Source: Hevea brasiliensis (Eukaryota > Streptophyta > Magnoliopsida > Malpighiales > Euphorbiaceae). From it: a DNA stretch of 64,000 nt. Below, in pieces: positions 13,626 to 36,333 of the stretch (its first letter is position 1; each line of letters starts with the position of its first letter). Where the stretch lies: the NCBI RefSeq assembly GCF_030052815.1, contig NC_079497.1, positions 16,940,258-17,004,257 of the forward strand. Reading direction: 5' to 3'. The position numbers were made by a program, and so were the translations under genes. The notes beneath the pieces are model-generated. The model ran no database searches. It worked only from the letters and a program-made list of their open reading frames with translations, and was not told the DNA's origin.

Positions 13626-13873
13626 TGAAAGATATTTTGAAAATCTTGATCTTTTTATTTTTATATATTATATAGAATATTTAATTTTATAATTATAAAT
13701 AAATATTTTAAATTATTAAAAAACTTAATTAAGTATATTAAGAATTTTAAATTTATATAAATTATAAAATTAATTAAATAATAAAAAATAATATAATTAT
13801 AAATAATAAAAATTATAAAGGTTATTTTGAAAAATCTTAATATTCCCTCTCCTTTATTCACACACACACAGAG

Positions 13874-13906
<33 letters not shown>

Positions 13907-14416
13907 AACACAAAATTGAACCAATTTATATTTTTTATCAATTTCAATTAAATTAATTTATTAAAATATTTTATATATTTTATATATTTTAAAATTTTTT
14001 ATAAAGTTAAATGGGTTAATTGACCCTCTCAACTTAATGTGTTTCTTGCAAAGTTTTTTTTTTATTTTTTTAATTTTAATTTATAATTATATAATATAAA
14101 TTTATTTATTAAAAAAATTAAAAGATAAAAATATATATTTTGAACATAATTTTAATTATATATAATTTTTTAAAAGTTATGATATATAAATATATAAAAA
14201 TAAATTGTTTTTTAATAAAAAAATAATAATACCCGCACAGTATCAAAATCGGGGCAGGTCCGAAAAAATTAAATGGTGCGGACGGATCGATCGGGTGCGG
14301 AAAAATTGCCATTGCTAGTCACTGCATGAGGCCATGAGTCCAACTCGTTGTTTTCCTTACCTTGGCTCGATTTCGCCAACCCAGGCCATGTAAAACTTGT
14401 GATTGCACTCGAAATC
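13626..14416. other. Intergenic DNA upstream of the FtsH gene
   Basis: AT-rich, with mixed CA and TA dinucleotide runs at about 13860-13907. From about 14230 the composition becomes much richer in G and C, which probably marks the start of the promoter-proximal region of the gene that follows. No upstream gene was seen. Confidence 0.5.
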
Positions 14417-14424
14417 CTATAAAT
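14417..14424 (+). promoter_or_regulatory. Candidate TATA box of the FtsH gene
   Basis: CTATAAAT lies 128-135 bp before the start codon, which would put transcription start near 14450 and give a 5' leader of about 100 bases. This is inferred from position only. Confidence 0.4.
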
Positions 14425-14531
14425 TTCGAATAATTCTATTTCTGGTCATCCAAACAGACTTGGTTACCAAATCGCTGCGAGCTGTATTTGGGGTTCACTC
14501 TTACTGTTTATCAACTGAACTTATTCTATTC

Positions 14532-14551
14532 ATGTCACAATCTTCGATATA

Positions 14552-14552
<1 letters not shown>
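14532..14552 (+). promoter_or_regulatory. Seven-codon upstream ORF overlapping the main start (TAATG)
   Basis: ATG at 14532 opens six sense codons (MSQSSI) and a stop TAA at 14550-14552. The last A of the stop is the first base of the FtsH ATG. If transcription starts at the TATA-predicted site, ribosomes would meet this ATG first and terminate exactly on the main start, a layout compatible with reinitiation. Whether it is used is not known. Confidence 0.45.
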
Positions 14553-24881
<10,329 letters not shown>

Positions 24882-27800
24882 CAGGCAGAAAAAGTTTATG
24901 GATATGTAAATGGAATTTCTTTGTCAAGTTAATTTGTAAGTTTCCCTTTTTCATTAATTAAAGGAAATTGTAAAATTCAACAAATTGGAAGATCATCTTC
25001 GAAGGCTTAGCTTTTCTTGACCTTGTTGCCGTATTGATATGAGATATGCAAAATGGATGATCCATGCAGTTATATCCCTGTTTTATAGACTATATAGAGA
25101 CTATTTTTGTGGCTCAAAAACATTACTGACACTGCAAGATTGCCCGATTGGTGTCAAGTGAGTTTGGTCGGTTTGTTTTATAAGAGGATAGAATATGGCC
25201 TTAAAGACATTATTTTTCCCATCTCTTTTTCTACTACAGTAGGCATTTGGACACAGGATGCAAAAAAGAATGCTTTTCTAATTTCTAGCATCTTTGAATG
25301 AACAGAAGACGATTCTAAGTTTTGGACTTAGTGACCAAATTTCACTAGTAGGAAAGATGTGGGCGCACGGTGCCTATATGCCCTTTTCAATTTCTTATAA
25401 TAATCATATAATAATTTAATACAACTTTGTGACATTGACTTGCCAAACAAATTTCAAAATAAGGTGTCGGAAAGCTATTCCCATCAATTGCATGAGTGGT
25501 GTGTGGTAGTTTCCCCACAAGGGAGGGTTTTGTATTATTATTAAAATGGAGTGTCTTCTTCAAAAACAACAAGGATACCTACATAAAGTCTCCTAACCTC
25601 AAAAATTTAATCTAGAAGATTTTTAGAGTTGTGGAATTAATTGTTCAAAGTTATTGAGTTCCTGATATGTGACCCTCTTTGAAAGATGGCAAGAGGTGTT
25701 GTGTTATCGTACATCTCTAATTTAATTAATTTAGGTAGCAGATAACAATTCATATCTTGTGAATATAATGTCATGTATATAAGCAGAGTGGTCACTGTTC
25801 ACTAAATCTTATCAACCACAAATTCATCTGAAGCAATAAATATGACTGAAAAGAGGCCGTGTGTGTTGTGTGGACCTCTTTCTTTTGAACGCGTTTGAGG
25901 CTGTGTTCAAGAAAGATGCTTACCATTTCTTTTGGAAACAATCAATTGGGGTGGATGGGACTCCATATTTTTATTAGGTTATCTAGTAACATTTTTTATT
26001 TTTTAGGGAATTGGAGAAGTAAAAAGTTAAACTTCTGTCAGTCAGGTGAGTTATATGCCACTACTATTAGGCTATAATTTTCTTTTTATTAGGGTGTAGC
26101 ATACTAATGGAGGTCACAAGCTCAGTGGGGTACCTGGAAATCACACTGGACAAACTTTTGCTGCTTTGTGTCCTTAAAAGGCTGCCCATAAGTTCCCAAG
26201 TTAATGGCCTCCTTGTTGGAAGGCAAACACAATTGAGGAATTGGGATATACATATGCATATACCCTCCAACTGGGAGTAATAATTCCTCCCAAATTTTCA
26301 TTTCTTATTTGTATATTTTGTAAATTTTATTAAGATAAAGATGGCGTGAAGGAGATTCGGATTGGCATGAGATCCCAAGAAGTGCACACTTTTGTAGTTT
26401 GCGGCTGCTTGATATTATCCCACCATGCACTCTTTAACAACAAAAAAGATGTTTTTGATGTCAATTTTTTCCTTAACACCAACCCACTATTTTTTTTTTC
26501 TCCTCTATGCAATTATTGGTGGATTAAATTAGTGGGATTGCCTATTTTGGCAATTTTTTAAACTTATTCTTTAATAAACTCCTAAAGAATTTTTCTAATA
26601 AATGTTGAAGACAAGGTTTGAATATTTAGCATTACATAAGCCACTTTTCTCAACCACTAAAAGAACAAAAAAAAATCTTATGGTTGCTCAAGGCAGAATT
26701 TTATATTTGCTATTTGTTAATTAATCCTCCTATGATGAACTCCATAATTGTGAGAAACAATGTAGAATGCTTAAAAATTTACTGTAATTTCTAAGATGTT
26801 GCTTTATTTATAGGCAAATATTTTTTTTGTGGAATTTAGAAAAAGTCTTGCAAGTAGAATTGTACACGGTTCATTTATCTCCTATTTTTTGTATGATAGT
26901 CAAACAGAGAGTATCATTATCAGCATAAGAGTTCCGTGAGATGAAGCCATGCATAGATCTAATAATTGATCAATTCAGTAATTGCAATTAAATAGTGTTA
27001 AAAGTCATTTTTTTTAATCAATGCGCTTTATTCTAGTGGTTCTGAAATTGTCTCTAAAATTGTAAATTTGATTTTAATAAAAAAAAAAACAGCTTAGTTC
27101 GTTATAAATAATAACGAACTTAAGAAAGTCAACCTGAGTCATTTTTATTCTAAAATTTTAATTTTTAATTATGAATAGGTTGAATGTTAATTGTCTTAAA
27201 TAGACTCCTAAACTTGACTCTAAAAAAATATATATAGTAAAAATTTAAGATATTAATATTTATTTATTAACTCAATTAAATAAAAAAAATTTAATGAGCT
27301 TCCCAGCAGCACCCAAACCACCAGAGCTCTAAATTGACTCGATTCTTTTTCTGTTGGGCTGTCTTGCCTTGATAGCATTCCACCGAGTCTTCTTCGGCTG
27401 ATCCGAGGAGATATTTCTGATGGTGCTTTTCCCAGACTGGTGATTTTTTAAATGCTCTCTCCTCTTATAAAAAGAAAAAAATATGAGCTCATATTCTTAA
27501 AATAAAAAAAAATTAATTTAATTATAATAAATAAATTAAAATTTAATATTTTTTAATTTATTTTAAATAATAAAAAATAAATTTTAACAAGCCTAAAATT
27601 ATGATTGAAACATATTCAAAGACACTGTCCTTCAACACTTTGCATTCGTCGCTGACCAAAGTGTAAATGATAACAAGTTTAACAATATATGAATTGGAAG
27701 AAGTTGCAGGCAATAATGTTGAAAATGAGAACTCAAAAATTAACTAAGGTTTCCAATGATAATACATAATTAATGACAATGTTTAGGATCTATCTCCGTT

Positions 27801-28826
27801 GCTGTAGCTTTCCGAGTCAACCCACTGAAATTAAGCAAATAATAAAGGCAAAATATATAATAAAGAAACAAAGAGAGAGAGTTGATTAATGAATAATTAA
27901 GGGTCATAATAACAAAGATTTAAGAAAAGAAAAGGGTCATAGTCAGTGGCAGCCCAGTCTGTTGAAACTTGAAATTATTGAGAAGAAAGAGTTAAAGAAA
28001 TGGTGCTTTCACAAGACCCACTGCCTTCCACCACTTCATATGTTTTTTCCAACTACGTAACCATCTTCTCTATCATTTATTTTCTGAATTATAAAACAAA
28101 TAATTATTTATATATTTATATATATTTCCCTTTTGAGGCTTTTTCTGTCATCTTCTCTTGTACTTTTCCCTCTAATGCAATCTTAGGGCTCCAATTATTT
28201 CCTCCTCTACTTCATTACTTTAATACCATCAAGTTTGATTCAGTTAGTCATTTTCACCAAATCAATGGCGCCATAAACTCCAATTATACCCTCCTTCTAT
28301 TTTATATATTCTTATTTTTATTGCCTTACCTACTAAATCATTACAATTAATATAATGTCAAATTATAAACAAAGGAAAAAAAAAAGAGTTAATGTTGTTT
28401 AACAACAAAGTAGACAAGAAAATACATTACTTTTACTAACCCTAAATATTATTTTAATGCATGTTGAGAATTGTAAAGCCACAACAGCTCCAACTTAGGA
28501 AACAACAATAAATAATATTATTATGAGAAATTTTGAATGTTTTGACGCATCAAATTGTATTTGGTGGTAAGAATGAGGATTGATAAGGACATCACCCCAT
28601 TAAAACTTTAATTTTTAATAAAAAAATTAAGTTAAATGTGAACACTTTCGTAATCTATCTCATATTTGGTTTCTTTAAAATAATTTATTAATAAAAAATT
28701 AAAAAAAATCATTTTTATTAATTTAATTAAACAAAAAATTTAATAAGTTTGAAAATTTAAAAGTTTACTTTTAATGGTTCAATTGAAAGATTCAAATTGA
28801 ACATCAAATATACTTAAAAGTATTTA
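24882..28826. other. Intergenic DNA after the FtsH gene
   Basis: The first ~300 bp are likely 3' UTR and terminator of the FtsH gene. Beyond that no coding frame with a recognisable domain is seen. A GC-richer island at about 27300-27450 stands out from the AT-rich surroundings, but its longest frames are short and it matches no RNA gene I know. An open frame at 28000-28350 is low-complexity, hydrophobic and unsupported. Confidence 0.5.
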
Positions 28827-29180
28827 ATTGTAAATATTATATTATTATTAATTATTTAAAATTTAAATACTGCATCGAACACTGTATAATCACTGAGTAT
28901 AGTAACTGAGTGATAAGTCTTTGGTGTTGAAGACGTTCAATTTTGATTCTACTTCTTGTCTTATCTTAATATTGATGATTAAAAATTATTTTCACTTGAA
29001 AATTATATAAATATAAATATTATATTTATTATTAATTTTTTAAAATTTAAATATTACATCAACTACGGCTTAATCACTTAGTATAGTAGTTTAATGGTAA
29101 ATCTTTAATATTAAAAATATTCTACTCTGATTTAACTCATTACTCCAATATTGATGATTAAAAATTATTTCCATTTAATG
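28827..29180. repeat. Degenerate tandem duplication, unit ~182 bp
   Basis: The block from AAATATTATATTATTATTAA to GATGATTAAAAATTATTTTC at about 28830-28995 is repeated at about 29015-29175. The segment AGTATAGTA-(8 bp)-GGTAAATCTTTAATATT has a faint resemblance to a tRNA A-box region, so a decayed tRNA-derived SINE pair is possible. The B-box is not convincing. Confidence 0.6.
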
Positions 29181-29912
29181 AGATCGATGAATCGATTACG
29201 GGCAACCCATATTTGCAACTTCCTGAGACTCACTATTCTCGATGATAAATTTCTTATAAGATAGTTAAATCAGACACTAATGAAAACCCTTTAATCACGT
29301 ACCCAACTCTACAAGGCAATGATGAGCGCACTAGAGAGGTTTTTTTTTTTTTTTTTTTTTTTAATTAAAAAAACTGCATATTATTTAATGTAATTAATAA
29401 AATAACATTGTAAAATGCAAAGACTAATGCTGATTAGTGTACGTGTCTTGTAAGAAATTTGCAGCTATGATTGGTATATAATCATTAGATATTAACAGAC
29501 GTGAGTTTTTTGTCTTTCCCCTCAATTATGTGTATCTCTCTCTGCCTTGCTATTATCTCTTCAACCCTTATCTTATTATTTCTTTTCTTTTCTTTTTCTT
29601 TAATTTATATACACCTCATCATTTTGGATATTAATTCTCCTTTTTATTTTTTTTAATTTTCTTAGCTTATAAAAATAATTATAAGTTTAAATTTCAATAA
29701 CTCACTTTTCTTTTAATAATTAACAACCTTTGGCCCTTAAAAACAATAATTATTAAACATCGAAATAAGTAATTAATTATGGTGAAAATTGTTTTGCATT
29801 TGGCACCCATTTTATTACGTGGCAAAAGTTAATTAACATTAACAAAGAAATATCAGCTAACCAACTGAAACTGTACAGATCCATTGAATGAAAATGTCAG
29901 CATCTAAGACAG
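29181..29912. other. Intergenic DNA
   Basis: AT-rich, with a T-run of about 22 at 29341-29362 and a pyrimidine-rich stretch near 29520-29650. No gene was recognised. Confidence 0.5.
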
Positions 29913-30325
29913 TTAGGGTATGTTTGGGAAGGGAGGAAAGTGGGAGGGGAAAAAAAAATATGAGAGAAAAATAAATTTATTTTTCATTCTTTTATTTGGA
30001 TTGAGTAAAAAATAAAAGGGGAGGAAAAATATTATAGGGAAAATAAAATTATTTTATCTTTTTCTCTTTTCTCTTTAAAATAAAAGAAAAGTAAGAGAAA
30101 AATGTTTAAAAATATAAAAATACCCCTCTACTTAATAATTTTTTACTTAATAGTTTTTTTTTTAATTTAAGGGTAAAGTTGTAATTTTATTATCCATAAA
30201 ATAACTTTCCCTCTAATATTTTTCTCGCTCAACCAAACAAGGGAAAGGAAAATAATTTTTATTTTCATTCCTTACTTTCCCTCTTTTATTTTCCTTCCCC
30301 CTTTTATTTTCCTTTTCCCTTAGTG
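29913..30325. mobile_element. MITE-like element with purine/pyrimidine inverted ends
   Basis: The left end reads GGGTATGTTTGGGAAGGGAG and a G/A-rich block follows. Toward the right end the complement appears as CAACCAAACAAGGGAAAGG and long CCCTCTTTTATTTTCC-type blocks. Paired GTTTGG / CCAAAC ends around A/G-rich and T/C-rich halves are characteristic of common plant hAT-like MITEs. The exact ends are uncertain. Confidence 0.45.
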
Positions 30326-31617
30326 CTAGCAACCTAAAAACCATTAACTTTTTTCCTTTTATAGAGTACTTCAAAGTACAATAGATATTTATGAAAGAGA
30401 AAAAAAAATTATTGGATAAATGAATGCATACAAATCATCTTTATCTTATATATCAATTATACAACACACTGTTGAATATTAAATTTTCTGCCAAACATGG
30501 CTTAATAGGGAAAAAAAAAACAAAAAAAGAACTCATAAAATTTAGCTAGGATACTGTTCAGTTGAATTCGATTATATCTATTAGTGTTTTAATGAAGATT
30601 ATAAAAAAAATCAGGAAATAATTATTTTCAGTAAAAAATCAACAATATGCAATTTGGTGGTAGAAAGTTACTGTTAAAAATTAGTATTTTGAAGAGATAT
30701 GTTATAATTTGAAAAATTATTACACGATGATCATTCAATTTGATGAGTATTTTTATAAAAATTATTAAAGTTTATTTTTTTTATAAAATTTATTAAAATT
30801 CAATTTGATTTTATAAAAATTATTATGATAAGAAACTAAAAATTTAATAAATTTTATAAAAAAAATTATTTTTCTTAAAAATACTAATAAAATTAAGTAA
30901 TTATATATAATATTTATCTAAATATTATGTATGTGTAGACGTGGATGTGGTCAGATGCTTCATTATATTTTCATTGTATATCTTATTATATATCTTTTTT
31001 ATAATCTCCATTATATATTCTTATTATATTTATTTTCATATTCATCTTAATTAAAAAAATTTATTTTCTTGCAATAATTTAACTAAATTATTTACATTAA
31101 GTTTAATGAATTTAAGAATTACTTTTTATTAATTATAATAAAATATTTGCCTATAAAATATTAGTTTATTTAATTTAAAATTAAATTATATTGTAACAGG
31201 ATTAAAATATAATATTATAATAAAACATTGAATTAATGAATTTTAATAATAAATATACTTACAAATTACTTTTTATCAAATGTGTAAATTATTTATCAGC
31301 TATTTATAAGTATTTTAACTAAATAAATAATTATTTAAAATTTTAAATACTTATATATTCAAATTAAACCTAATATTTATAAACTAATTTTCATAATAAT
31401 CTGAGCTAAATTACCCTATAATCTCTCCACTACTTATTTTAGCATAATTTTTTAGAATTAAAATTTGAAATATATATCAAATAAAAACGAACATAATTGA
31501 GGATATATTATTATACTTTTATTGCCATTACAATATTAAAGAAAAGTTGCAATTGAATTCCACTTCATTAGATAGATGTGAAAGAAAAGGAAAGGGGAAA
31601 AATAATAAAAATAATAA
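30326..31617. other. AT-rich intergenic DNA
   Basis: No gene, element terminus or motif was recognised. Confidence 0.55.
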
Positions 31618-31916
31618 CACCATGTTTCGATAAATTTTAAGAGAGAAAAAAAATAGAAGAAAAAAAATATACTTTTTATTTTTTTATTATTTAGATGAGC
31701 AGAAATAAAATGGAAAAGTAAAAATTAATATTAAAGCCTAGTATTTTTTTCTTTAAATTTTTATTTTTTATTGAATTTAGAGTAAAAATAATTAGAAAAA
31801 AATAAAATTTATTTTTTTATTTCTGTTTATTATCTAAATAAAAAAATCTTTTTAAAATTAATTAATTAATTAATTAATTTTTTTTCTCTCCCTTCTCCAC
31901 CAATCCAAACATCGCG
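31618..31916. mobile_element. Second MITE-like element, related in layout to 29913-30325
   Basis: The left end CCATGTTTCGATAA and right end AATCCAAACATCG form an imperfect inverted pair. Inside are a purine-rich left half (GAGAGAAAAAAAATAG) and a pyrimidine-rich right half (TTTTTTTTCTCTCCCTTC). This is the same architecture as the element near 30 kb. It has no coding capacity. Confidence 0.45.
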
Positions 31917-33174
31917 TACAGCAAAAGACCTTTGAGGCAGAGCATGTGCACAGACGAGTCCAGAATCCAGATGGATATGCAGTGTTCCGCATTCAATAAA
32001 GGTACTATAACATAGAAATATAATAGAACACCAAAATATCTTAATTTAAAAGAAAAAAAAAATGAAACTATGGATTTTCACAGCTTCTTCCCTCAACTTG
32101 TTTATGCTGTAATAATAATAATAACAATAATAATGCATTTATTTTTTTTTTTATAGGTGAAAGCATCTAGCTGTCCCGCACTCTTTGTGCCCTTTTGTAC
32201 AGCTGTACCCCTCGGCCTCCACAGCTATTTCTATTTGTTTCACGTGATCAAATTTTGATTTTTGGATTATTTATAGAGTTAATCCTTATTTTACAGCGCA
32301 CGTAGCCACACATGCATATTATTATATATATCACGAGTTTCAACTCTGTTACTCATTGTTGAGAAAGTAGGTGAAGATATTAATTGTCGCCATAGATTAC
32401 CCTAAGGTTATGAAAATATATTTTTAAGATGCAATAAAATAAAAAATTTATAAACAATAATTTTCAAAAAATTTTTTTAAAATTTTTTATAAATTAAATT
32501 TAAAAAGCTAAAAAAAAAAATAAAAAAAGTGTATAAATAAATTGAATAACTCATATATTATAGATGATAAAAAATTATGATAACTTTTTAAATAAATACA
32601 TCATTCTATTTAAATTCTAATAGAGATATGATTATTTGTTTTAAATTAATATATTTATAATTATTTATGTGTAATAAATATAGTTATTTATTAATAGATA
32701 TATATATATATATTTATTAATAAATATATATATTAATAATTTATTTATAAAAATTAAAAATAAATAAAATTAATTATTTTATTTTCACATAAATATAAAT
32801 GTCAAATTTCATTATAAAATAATATATATATCACTTTCCTTCCATTTTTTTTCCTTCAATTTCTATTTTATTTAAATCATCTTTCCTCGTATTATAAACA
32901 TTAAAATTTCTTATATTTTAGTAATATAAAATTTTTTTTCTCTTTTATTATTTAACATATAAACTATTTATAATAATCTCATAATTAACTTATAATGTTA
33001 TATCTTATTTTTTCATGTGTAATGAAAAAATTTCTTAAAAAATAAAAAAATAAAAAAGCAAACAGACTTTTAATTATTTGATAATAAAAATATTGCGAAT
33101 TTTAATAAATTGGTGAGAATTAATTTATAATTCATTAAAAATATTAACAGGTGAAGTGATGGAAGGGTATAACT
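31917..33174. other. Intergenic DNA upstream of the HAD gene
   Basis: Mostly AT-rich. A less AT-rich patch at 32160-32260 contains the palindrome GTACAGCTGTAC and a CACGTGA G-box-like hexamer near 32242. It lies over 1.2 kb upstream of the gene. No coding frame was recognised. Confidence 0.5.
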
Positions 33175-33189
33175 GGAAATTTCTAGAAA
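33175..33189 (+). promoter_or_regulatory. Perfect heat-shock element (nGAAnnTTCnnGAAn)
   Basis: GGAAATTTCTAGAAA contains three alternating pentamer units in perfect phase: GAA at 33176, TTC at 33181 and GAA at 33186. It lies about 270 bp upstream of the candidate TATA box of the HAD gene. Heat-shock factors bind such trimers. A chance match in AT-rich DNA cannot be excluded. Confidence 0.45.
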
Positions 33190-33454
33190 AAGAGACCGAG
33201 TCGAGGAGTGAACACGGTTTAACAAATTTTATTTTTTTACGTTGGCGCAGTTGGAAAAGCGCCCATACTTCCTTTCGTTGCAGGTTCCTTCTGTTTCGTG
33301 TGCGCCTTTCTCAAGTCTCAACTAACTTTTAAATTGTCATTTTGAATTACAATTTAATTAAACGTGGTTAACTTAAATAAAAACAATGACTTCGTATTTA
33401 AAAAAAAAAGATTGGAGACTCATGAACAGGGACGCAAAGGCAATGCAGTTTCTC

Positions 33455-33462
33455 TATAAATA
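33455..33462 (+). promoter_or_regulatory. TATA box of the HAD gene
   Basis: TATAAATA, followed by C-rich and CT-rich leader sequence typical of plant 5' UTRs. It lies 412 bp before the start codon, a distance that suggests a long leader or a leader intron. Confidence 0.6.
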
Positions 33463-33569
33463 CCCCTCTTTGCCTCTCTTCTTTTTCCCCCCTCCTCCTC
33501 TTCTTTGCTCTCTATTATTATTATTCACTCAGTTTCTGTCTCTACTTTGCTCCTATAGTTCTTCACCTG

Positions 33570-33858
33570 GTATGATGCCCTTCTTTTTCAATTCTTGCAT
33601 TTTCTTTCTCTATTTTGTCATCTTCTTCTTTTTGATGCAATCTGTTCTAGACTTCTAGTGGTTGTGGATTGTCCACTCATCTTGATGTATCTCTGCATAC
33701 GGTGCTAATCCTAATCGATCGGAACCTTAATTTTTCCCCTTTTTCACTACTCATGAGCCCTTGCATTTTGAGAGTTAAATTCAATCTTCGTCTCAGCTTT
33801 GCTGGGTTTAAGTTATCATTGAACTTTGAATTTACTCCGTTTCTGTTGTTTGCTTAAG
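33570..33858 (+). other. Candidate 5' UTR intron of the HAD gene
   Basis: A GT donor context (CACCTG|GTATGATG) at 33570 and an acceptor TGCTTAAG ending at 33858 would remove a T-rich, ATG-containing stretch. That leaves a short leader before the ATG at 33874. Plant genes often have such introns. Other donor/acceptor choices are possible, for example an acceptor near 33657. Confidence 0.35.
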
Positions 33859-33873
33859 GTTTGAAGATAAAAA

Positions 33874-35493
33874 ATGGAGTATGAGGATTGCTATCTCCAG
33901 GCACAAAGGCCTAAATATGATTGCCTTTTGTTTGGTAAGATTCTAAGACTTTCTCACCTGAGGACATTCTGGTGAACTAGCTGGATTAATTTTCTCCCAC
34001 ACAGAATTTAATTAAACATTTATTTGAATTTACAGATCTTGATGATACCCTTTATCCCCTTAGTTCTGGTCTTGCAGCAGCATGTGGGCAGAATATCAAA
34101 GGTAAGTCTGCCAGGTTATTGTTAATGGGTAGTGGGTAACCTTTAACAGATACCTTAGAGCTTTTGTTTCTAAATGGGTGCCCTTCTGCAGATTATATGG
34201 TCGAGCAACTTGGGATAGAGAAGAGCAAGATCACTGAATTGGGTAACCTGCTGTACAAGAATTATGGGACAACAATGGCCGGCCTCAGGGTATGCCATTC
34301 CCTCTAACCATAATATAATATCTTCCTTAGTTCCATGAGATGCATTTTAATAGTGGTGCTCTTTCTGCAGGCAATTGGCTATGACTTCGACTATGATGAG
34401 TATCACAGGTAGGAACTAGGAACATCCTCTTTTCTGTTTTATCACTATTTTGTTTTATTGAAATATAAAAAAAGAGGGTCTATATTAGCTCTTTTACTGC
34501 TAGTTTGATTTACCTTATATTTTTTACTTTCCTATGTGCCAGTTATGTTCATGGGAGATTACCCTATGGGAACTTAAAACCAGACCCTGTCCTTAGGAGT
34601 CTTCTGCTGAGCCTGCCTATTCGAAAAGTAGTAAGTAGCTAATTAATTAATAACAATCAACAGATAATTGACAATGACTTTGTAAAATCCGACCCTTTTC
34701 TAATGATACCTCTTTCTATTTTTTGTGTTTTCTATGAAAAAAAAAAAAGATCTTTACAAATGCAGACAAAGTACATGCCCTGAAAGTTCTTGCCAAGCTT
34801 GGGTTGGAGGATTGTTTTGAAGGGATTATTTGCTTTGAGACTCTAAATCCTACCCACATGAGCAACATTTCTGATGATGAAGATGACATGGAATTCGTGG
34901 GATCAGCTGCTGCTGCAACTACAAATACTTTTAATGGTCCCGATATTTTTGACATTATTGGCCATTTTGCTGAACCAAACCCAAGCTCTGTTTTACCAAA
35001 GACTCCTATTGTCTGCAAACCATCAGAAATTGCCATAGAAAGGGCTCTTGAGATAGCTAACCTTAATCCTCAGAGAACCGTAAGTTCAAAAGATTATTCA
35101 AGATGGAAAAACCGGGTCTTTTCATACACGTTTCTGCTATCGTATATACTAATATTTTGGTGTTCAATATCTGGCCTCTTGCAGTTGTTCTTTGAGGATA
35201 GTGTCCGCAACATTCAGGCTGGAAAACGTGTGGGTCTTGACACAGTGCTGGTGAGTACTCAGAACCAAACAAAGAATTCAGATTTTACAATCCAGAAACC
35301 CAATTGTATTAATGTAATTTTAATAAAAAACTGGGTGCAGGTTGGTACTTCTCAGAGGGTGAAAGGTGCAGATTATGCGTTGGAAAGCATCCATAACCTG
35401 AGGGAAGCAGCGCCAGAGCTATGGGAGTCTGAAATTAAGACAGAAGTTGGCTACCCTGGAAAGGTTCCAAGGGAGACACCTGTCACTGCCTAA
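33874..35493 (+). CDS. HAD-superfamily phosphatase, pyrimidine 5'-nucleotidase / SSM1-like
   Basis: The coding exons are 33874-33934, 34036-34101, 34192-34289, 34371-34408, 34543-34630, 34750-35079, 35185-35250 and 35341-35493. They join in frame into 299 aa with GT-AG introns. HAD motif I is DLDDT (Asp21 nucleophile, Asp23 acid/base, Thr25). Motif II is Thr120 in IFTNAD, motif III is Lys207 in VCKPSE, and motif IV is Glu231-Asp232 in FFEDS. A helical cap lies between motifs I and II (~30-110), as in yeast Sdt1/Phm8 and the plant SSM1-like pyrimidine 5'-nucleotidase subgroup. These enzymes dephosphorylate nucleoside monophosphates in the cytosol; the substrate here is inferred from family. 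A low-complexity acidic/Ala-Thr stretch (~155-200) separates motifs II and III and the C-terminal tail is Pro/Glu-rich, both usual in plant members. All catalytic residues are present. Confidence 0.92.
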
Positions 35494-36213
35494 GATATTT
35501 GCTGGCTTTGTCAATTAGTTCAAGTAAATCAATGATCACTACAGGATCTTAGTATCAATGATCATAGGGTCTGTCAGACTCAGCACATAATTCTAGATGA
35601 AAATCCTCAACTCAACGAATCAAATCACATTTCCCTATTCAATATTCCAATGATGTAAATTTTAGCTCTAATAATTGATAATATTATTAGAAAAAAAATC
35701 TCCTCTTCTACTTTAATTTGAATTTTGCATTACGATCACAAAATTTTAATGAGATCACAAAATTTTATTTAATTTTCTTTGTTTTGTCTTTTGATCAAAT
35801 ATAGAATTCAATATTCATCAATAGATTATAACACTAAAAATGAGACACAATGAAAATCAAATTAAAAAAGAAATTCTCTTATTTCTATAAAAATTCCAAA
35901 TTGAATAAATATTAAATTTTGAATAATTTTATCACTAATATCAAGTAAAAATACTCAAGAAGCATCTTATACTTGTGAATTCTAGAGATGATTGATGTAT
36001 ACATTCTTATCTTTTTTTTTTTTAAAGACACCATAAACGTACGTGACTTTATATTTTTTTTGGTGGCTTTACTTCAAAGTAACACATGGCAAAGCCAGTG
36101 ATTTCCCATCCTTTGTGGATGTCTGCCTGCCTTGATCAGACTCATTAGAGTCAATCAACTTTCAATCATATAAATTGAAGTTTGGAAGGCCATGCTTATC
36201 ACCCTATGAATAA

Positions 36214-36216
<3 letters not shown>

Positions 36217-36257
<41 letters not shown>
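36217..36257. repeat. (AT)n microsatellite
   Basis: About twenty uninterrupted AT units, roughly 40 bp before an (AAT)n run. Confidence 0.9.
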
Positions 36258-36260
<3 letters not shown>

Positions 36261-36296
36261 CAAATGACATCAATACAATCCTAACTTGTATAATCC

Positions 36297-36332
<36 letters not shown>
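36297..36332. repeat. (AAT)n microsatellite
   Basis: About twelve AAT/ATA trinucleotide units. Confidence 0.9.

Positions 36333-36333
<1 letters not shown>

Noticed and set aside
28000..28350. Hydrophobic open frame of 116 codons
   Set aside because: Composition follows the AT/CT-rich DNA. No homologous pattern, splice partners or promoter were seen.
34716..35036. Minus-strand frame of 106 codons opposite HAD exon 6
   Set aside because: Antisense shadow of the coding exon, starting within the region that encodes catalytic motif III on plus.
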